A stretch of DNA of 64,000 nucleotides from Streptomyces durmitorensis. Its GTDB lineage: Bacteria; Actinomycetota; Actinomycetes; Streptomycetales; Streptomycetaceae. Every line of letters starts with the position of its first letter. Position 1 is the stretch's first letter. The notes below the pieces were generated by a model. The model was not told the DNA's origin and made no database searches. It was given only the letters and a program-made list of their open reading frames with translations. Of the stretch, positions 60,005 through 64,000 are shown piece by piece. The translations under genes and the position numbers were made by a program. The DNA lies in assembly GCF_023498005.1 (NCBI RefSeq), contig NZ_CP097289.1, positions 4,774,001 through 4,838,000 of the forward strand, given 5' to 3'.

Positions 60005-60964
60005 TCAGACGGCGGCGGCGGCCGTCTCGCTGTCCGCGAGGGCAGCGAGGAACCGCTCGGAGTCGAGGGCGGCGGAGCAGCCGGTGCCGGCCGCCGTGAT
60101 CGCCTGGCGGTACGTGTGGTCGACGACGTCACCGGCGGCGAAGACACCGGTCTGGTTCGTCCGGGTCGAGGGAGCCTCGACCTTCAGGTAGCCCTCGTCG
60201 TCCAGGTCGAGCTGGCCCTTGAAGAGCTCGGTGCGCGGGTCGTGGCCGATCGCGATGAACAGGCCGGTCACGGGCAGCTCGGCGGTCTCGCCCGTCTTCA
60301 GGTTGCGCAGCGTCAGACCGGAGAGCTTCTGCTCGCCCTTGATCTCGGCGACCTCGCTGTCCCAGATGAACTTGATCTTCGGGTCGGCGAGAGCGCGGTC
60401 CTGCATCGCCTTGGAGGCGCGCAGGCTGTCGCGGCGGTGCACGATCGTCACGGACTTGGCGAAGCGGGAGAGGAAGGTGGCCTCCTCCATCGCGGTGTCG
60501 CCGCCGCCGATCACGGCGATGTCCTGGTCCTTGAAGAAGAAGCCGTCGCAGGTCGCGCACCAGGAGACACCGCGGCCGGAGAGTGCGTCCTCGTTCGGCA
60601 GGCCGAGCTTGCGGTGCTGGGAGCCCGTGGTCACGATCACGGACTTCGCGCGGTGCACGGTGCCCGCCGTGTCCGTCACGGTCTTGATCTCGCCGCTGAG
60701 GTCGACGGAGATCACATCGTCCGGCACCAGCTCGGCGCCGAAGCGCTCGGCCTGGGCCCGCATGTTGTCCATGAGCTCGGGGCCCATGACGCCGTCCTGG
60801 AAGCCGGGGAAGTTCTCCACCTCGGTGGTGTTCATCAGCGCACCGCCTGCGGTGACGGCGCCCTCGAACACCAGGGGCTTCAGCGACGCTCGCGCGGTGT
60901 AGAGCGCCGCCGTGTAGCCGGCGGGCCCGGAGCCGATGATGATCACGTTACGGACGTCGGTCAC
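60005..60964 (-). CDS. trxB: Thioredoxin-disulfide reductase
   Basis: A 319-residue FAD/NADPH enzyme: [16 protein letters not shown] (FAD), the redox pair in [26 protein letters not shown] (NADPH), and the C-terminal [21 protein letters not shown]. It reduces thioredoxin. GTG 60964 follows GAGGA. It forms an operon with trxA. The anti-sigma gene ends 182 bases upstream, so trxBA may have its own promoter; oxidative-stress control is likely from the family but not visible here. Confidence 0.97.
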   Translation of the reverse strand: MTDVRNVIIIGSGPAGYTAALYTARASLKPLVFEGAVTAGGALMNTTEVENFPGFQDGVMGPELMDNMRAQAERFGAELVPDDVISVDLSGEIKTVTDTAGTVHRAKSVIVTTGSQHRKLGLPNEDALSGRGVSWCATCDGFFFKDQDIAVIGGGDTAMEEATFLSRFAKSVTIVHRRDSLRASKAMQDRALADPKIKFIWDSEVAEIKGEQKLSGLTLRNLKTGETAELPVTGLFIAIGHDPRTELFKGQLDLDDEGYLKVEAPSTRTNQTGVFAAGDVVDHTYRQAITAAGTGCSAALDSERFLAALADSETAAAAV

Positions 60965-61146
60965 GGCTTGATTCCTCGTCTCTGGAGACTGCTGCGTACT
61001 GCTGGTGGGTGCCTGTCTCAGGTCTCTCACCCCACCCAACGGATCCTACGGGGCATGCATTCCCGACGTGTCCGAGCGCACGGAAGCAAGTCAGGGACGT
61101 CAGGATGCCACGCTGGGCCGACTCTCCCGCCGCGACGGCGAGAGAG

Positions 61147-62133
61147 TCAGGGCCGCGCGTAGGAGTTGGTCAGCAGTACCTTGCCCGCAGCGGTGGCCGA
61201 CGACGGCTTGTCCACGCACGTCGCGTCGATGACGTACGCGGAGACCTTCGTGTTGTCGGAGTCATGGGACGCCACAACGAGGTAGGCGTCCTTCCCCTTG
61301 TATGTGCCCTTCTCGGCGGCGAGCGGTGTCCTCTCGCCGATGCCGAGTTGGATGCACTGCGGGACGGTGACGGTGGACTCGCGCATCGGGGCGTTCTTGT
61401 CCTTCGGGGACTCCGGGCTGGACCGCACGCCGAAGGACGGCTCGTCGCTGCCGGAATCGGGTCCCGTGGTGGGTGCCTTGGCGAGCAGGTCGGTCACTTG
61501 GCCCTTGAGCTTGTCCTCGGAGAAGGCGTGCGCGGAGTCGGAGTGGCCGGACGCGGTGTCGCTCTTGCCTCCCGAGTCGTCGCCCACGTTCTGTATCAAC
61601 AAGGAACCGAGACCGATGGCGGCCGCCGTGAAGACGGCACCGAGCACTACGTTGCGCCGACGGCCGGTCCGGAACTTGCTTCCGCGTCCAGGCCCCGTGG
61701 CGGCGCGGGGGTGCCCCGCGGGCCGGTCCGCATGCGGGCTGGAGGCGGGGGTGCGAGAAGACCCGGACGGCTTGGAGGGTTCACCTGCGGCGGGCGTTGT
61801 TTCACGTGAAACACGCACGGCGGCCGCAGGCGTCACCATCGGGTCCGGCTCGATCGGCTCGACGGAGCCCGGTGCGATGGAGTCCAGCAGGGCTTCCGCC
61901 GCCAGTGCCGCGTCGATGCGCCCGGCGATGTCTGCCGGCATCCGCGGCGGACCCGGCAGCGTGCCGAGCATGCCCCGGATCTCCTCCAGGGAGTCGTAGA
62001 CATCGGCGCAGAGCGGGCAGTCGTCCAGGTGCCGTCGGACATCGACGGTCCGGGAGGGGGTGAGTAGCCCTTCCGTGAGGTCGGAGATCTCAGCGACTTC
62101 TGGGTGCCCGGCCGAGTCGGTCGTGGTTGTCAC
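61147..62133 (-). CDS. Membrane anti-sigma factor with zinc-binding domain
   Basis: A 328-residue protein. The N-terminal zinc-finger anti-sigma domain has HLDDCPLC (about 33-40), the His-x3-Cys-x2-Cys core. A Pro/Ser/Gly-rich linker holds a perfect parS within its codons (Val-Ser-Arg-Glu-Thr). One membrane helix (NVVLGAVFTAAAIGLGSLLI) and a secreted C-terminal domain follow. The GTG 62133 overlaps the sigM stop as GTGA, so it should be the cognate regulator that holds SigM at the membrane. Position matches the mycobacterial SigM anti-sigma gene. Confidence 0.9.
   Translation of the reverse strand: MTTTTDSAGHPEVAEISDLTEGLLTPSRTVDVRRHLDDCPLCADVYDSLEEIRGMLGTLPGPPRMPADIAGRIDAALAAEALLDSIAPGSVEPIEPDPMVTPAAAVRVSRETTPAAGEPSKPSGSSRTPASSPHADRPAGHPRAATGPGRGSKFRTGRRRNVVLGAVFTAAAIGLGSLLIQNVGDDSGGKSDTASGHSDSAHAFSEDKLKGQVTDLLAKAPTTGPDSGSDEPSFGVRSSPESPKDKNAPMRESTVTVPQCIQLGIGERTPLAAEKGTYKGKDAYLVVASHDSDNTKVSAYVIDATCVDKPSSATAAGKVLLTNSYARP
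61799..61812. other. parS: parS site inside the anti-sigma gene
   Basis: Perfect GTTTCACGTGAAAC about 12 kb from oriC. Confidence 0.9.
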
Positions 62134-62864
62134 GCTCGCCCACCTCCGCCCTTCGCAGCAGCTGAATCGCTTGGTCCCGCATCCCGTGGTCCCGCTGCAG
62201 GTGGGACGGATGTCCCCTGCGTCCGGTTCCTTCCCGGGCCCGACTTCTTGCCGTCCTTGTCGTCGCCGCTGTCTCCGCGCTGCGTACGGGGCTCCGTACG
62301 CAGGTGGGTGAGCAGCGGCAGCAGTCTGGCTCTGCCGCGTGCGCAGCGGCTCTTCACGGTGCCGGTGGGCACCTCGAGCACCTGGGCTGCTTCGGCCACT
62401 GGATAGCCCTGCATGTCCACCAGGACGAGGGCGGCGCGTTGGTCGTGCGGCAGGGTGCCCAGTGCCTCGACGAGTTCGCGGTGCAGATCGCCGCGCTCGA
62501 CGGGAGCGGCCGCCGACTCGTGCGGCTCGAGGAGCTGCTCGAGCCGTTCGGTGTCGTCGATGGGAGAGGTCTTCCGGGACGCCGCCTTGCGTGCCCGGTC
62601 GAGGCAGGCGTTCACGGTGATCCGGTGCAGCCACGTCGTGACGGCCGACTGCCCGCGGAAGGTGTGCGCGGCACGGTAGGCGGACACCAGGGCGTCCTGG
62701 ACGGCGTCAGCGGCCTCCTCGCGGTCGCCCAGCGTGCGCAGGGCCACGGCCCACAGGCGGTCGCGATGGCGCCGGACAAGCTCGCCGAAGGCGTCCTTGT
62801 CCCCTTCCACATGGCTGGCCAGGAGGTCCTGGTCGTTCATCTCGCCGTACGTGGTGTCGTCCAC
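62130..62864 (-). CDS. sigM: ECF RNA polymerase sigma factor SigM
   Basis: A 244-residue sigma-70 family factor of ECF type. The sigma2 region (about 12-85) contains FGELVRRHRDRLWAVALRTL and a DAVQDALVSAYR core. The sigma4 region (about 125-180) has LPHDQRAALVLVDMQGY and the helix-turn-helix AAQVLEVPTGTVKSRCARGR. A Gly/Lys/Ser-rich tail of about 60 residues is unusual. GTG 62864 follows GGAGGGGG. It is coupled to its anti-sigma gene. The name follows the sigM-trxB-trxA order. Confidence 0.9.
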   Translation of the reverse strand: MDDTTYGEMNDQDLLASHVEGDKDAFGELVRRHRDRLWAVALRTLGDREEAADAVQDALVSAYRAAHTFRGQSAVTTWLHRITVNACLDRARKAASRKTSPIDDTERLEQLLEPHESAAAPVERGDLHRELVEALGTLPHDQRAALVLVDMQGYPVAEAAQVLEVPTGTVKSRCARGRARLLPLLTHLRTEPRTQRGDSGDDKDGKKSGPGRNRTQGTSVPPAAGPRDAGPSDSAAAKGGGGRA

Positions 62865-62897
62865 CGTCGAACCCCCTCCCCCGATGAGCCTCGGCCC

Positions 62898-64000
62898 TCA
62901 GCCCGCGAACTTCACGTCCGTGATGGCCTGCTTGTACCCCGCGCTGCTGTACTCATCACGGGGTGACTGCGGTACATCGGTGAGCCAGACGAGTACGTAC
63001 TGCGTCTTGACCGGTTTCTTCGCCTTGATCTTGGCGCTCTTGCCCGTGGTCGTGACGGTCCCGATCTTCTTCATCGCGCTCGGAGGCGTCGACGAGGACA
63101 TCGAGTCCGTGGCGTACAGCTCGACAGTCGTGTGGTCGCCGCCGTAGCGGAGCCCGAGCGACGCGGTCGACACGTCCTCTTCCTTGCCGAGGTCGTAGAC
63201 GATTCCGACGCCGGGCTTGTACGGGGCGAGCTTGGGGCCCTCTATGAAGCTCTTGGACCGCCAGTACGTCGAGTCGTCGCCGTCATACGTGTTGGGGACG
63301 CCCTGAACATCCTGGGGACCGCCCTCGAGGACGTACTCCTGGCCGCTCGTGATCTTGATCGGATGCGTCGGCTTCGGCTTGTTCTTGTCGCCCTCGTCGG
63401 AGGTGTCCGAGCTGCCGGGGTCCTCGGAGTTCCCCCGGTCCAGCAGCGCGTCCGCGAGCTGCCAGCTGCCGAGACCCAAGGCTGCGATGAGCAGTGCGGA
63501 CACGGCCCACTTGAGGGCCTTGCCGGTACGGCTCTGCAGCGGGGGCGGCGGGGTCGGCACCGGCTGGGTGGCTCCCGGACGGGGCGCGGTGCGGCCGTAC
63601 GTGCCCTGCTGGTAGGTCGTGCGCTGGTACTCGGGCGGTGCGGTGAACGCGGGCTCCGGCGGGCGGATGCGGGGCATCTCACCGATCGCCTTCACCAGCT
63701 CCTCCGGCGTCGTGCACGGCGGCTCCTGGCGGGAGGCGGTCGCACCCTCGTTCACGAGCGCGCGCATGGCGAGCTCGGAGAGGCCCCTGTGCACGCCTGC
63801 GCGCACCTGGTCGGGGGCGATCAGGCCGACGCCCTTGGGCAGCCCGGAGAGGCCGTACGCGTCGTCCTCGTACGGCCAGCGCTGGGTCAGCGAGGCGTAC
63901 AGCAGTGCGCCGACCGCTTCGGTGTCCGTGCGCTGCGGGGTGTCGGAGCTGATGCCGCGGAGCGCCGCGTTCACGGCGAGGCCGCGGATGCGGTACTGAC
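62898..64000 (-). CDS. Kinase-like membrane protein, C-terminal part (cut by window end)
   Basis: The frame is open to the window edge, so only the last ~367 residues are seen. The N-terminal visible part (LLYASLTQRWPYEDDAYGL region) looks like the C-lobe of a degenerate Ser/Thr-kinase fold. A Pro-rich linker, one membrane helix (ALKWAVSALLIAALGLGSW) and an extracytoplasmic domain of discoidin/carbohydrate-binding type (YDGDDSTYWRSKSF, ending YKQAITDVKFAG) follow. In actinobacteria such a pseudokinase segment is encoded at or beside murJ and controls lipid II export; the murJ neighbour would lie just outside the window. Confidence 0.8.
   Translation of the reverse strand, partial: QYRIRGLAVNAALRGISSDTPQRTDTEAVGALLYASLTQRWPYEDDAYGLSGLPKGVGLIAPDQVRAGVHRGLSELAMRALVNEGATASRQEPPCTTPEELVKAIGEMPRIRPPEPAFTAPPEYQRTTYQQGTYGRTAPRPGATQPVPTPPPPLQSRTGKALKWAVSALLIAALGLGSWQLADALLDRGNSEDPGSSDTSDEGDKNKPKPTHPIKITSGQEYVLEGGPQDVQGVPNTYDGDDSTYWRSKSFIEGPKLAPYKPGVGIVYDLGKEEDVSTASLGLRYGGDHTTVELYATDSMSSSTPPSAMKKIGTVTTTGKSAKIKAKKPVKTQYVLVWLTDVPQSPRDEYSSAGYKQAITDVKFAG

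Overview
The window is Streptomyces-type chromosomal DNA around the replication origin. It has very high G+C, many GTG starts and GTGA gene overlaps. It carries a long-linker DnaA, the order rnpA-rpmH-dnaA-oriC-dnaN-gnd-recF-dciA-gyrB-gyrA, GTTTCACGTGAAAC parS sites, a DLW-39 mini-protein and class E sortases. The order trpG / pknB-pbpA-rodA-pstP-fhaB-fhaA / crgA / cyclophilin / gyrA / trxA-trxB / sigM also matches the origin-proximal order of other actinobacteria such as mycobacteria.

Layout. 1-202: 5' end of a CPA2-type cation/proton antiporter. 392-5488: a 1698-residue secreted surface protein ending in a LADTG sortase E signal. 5872-5958: tRNA-Leu(CAG). 6344-14555: fhaA, fhaB, pstP, rodA, pbpA and pknB, a phospho-signalling and peptidoglycan-elongation operon. 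14683-19069 (minus strand): two class E sortases, trpG/pabA, a small membrane protein, a third sortase and a DUF881 protein. 19162-22235: crgA, rhomboid protease, cyclophilin and a DUF5324 protein, with an unexpected cluster of DnaA boxes at 19456-19666.

22309-34196 is a genomic island of about 11.9 kb inserted in the 3' end of tRNA-Ala(TGC). It is bounded by a 22-bp direct repeat of the tRNA 3' end, and no integrase is visible. Its cargo is a MORC-type predicted restriction-modification/defence system: a GHKL ATPase, a Z1-domain SF2 helicase, a PD-(D/E)XK (DUF4420-like) nuclease and an AIPR protein in one tightly coupled operon. Convergent to it is a C5-cytosine methyltransferase whose C-terminus is an apparently degenerate endonuclease III-like module ending in a Cx6Cx2Cx5C iron-sulfur motif. 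That fusion is the most unusual coding feature of the window.

34432-40548: an HTH regulator and a Ser/Thr kinase, a secreted membrane-anchored protein, DLW-39, a small secreted protein, a 2H phosphoesterase, tRNA-Ile(GAT) and a DUF3566 protein. 40567-49476 (minus): gyrA, gyrB, dciA, recF, gnd, dnaN. 49477-50314: oriC with many DnaA boxes. 50315-52195 (minus): dnaA. 52563-58571 (plus): rpmH, rnpA, yidD, yidC, khpB/jag, rsmG, parA, parB. 58732-59495: a small protein and a GNAT acetyltransferase. 59629-64000 (minus): trxA, trxB, a zinc-binding anti-sigma factor, sigM, and the 3' part of a kinase-like membrane protein.

Together the window couples replication initiation (DnaA, oriC, DnaN, gyrase), origin segregation (ParAB-parS) and envelope growth (PknB/PbpA/RodA, CrgA, sortases). 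A horizontally acquired defence cassette sits between the two housekeeping blocks. All calls come from reading the sequence and its translations; no database search was run.
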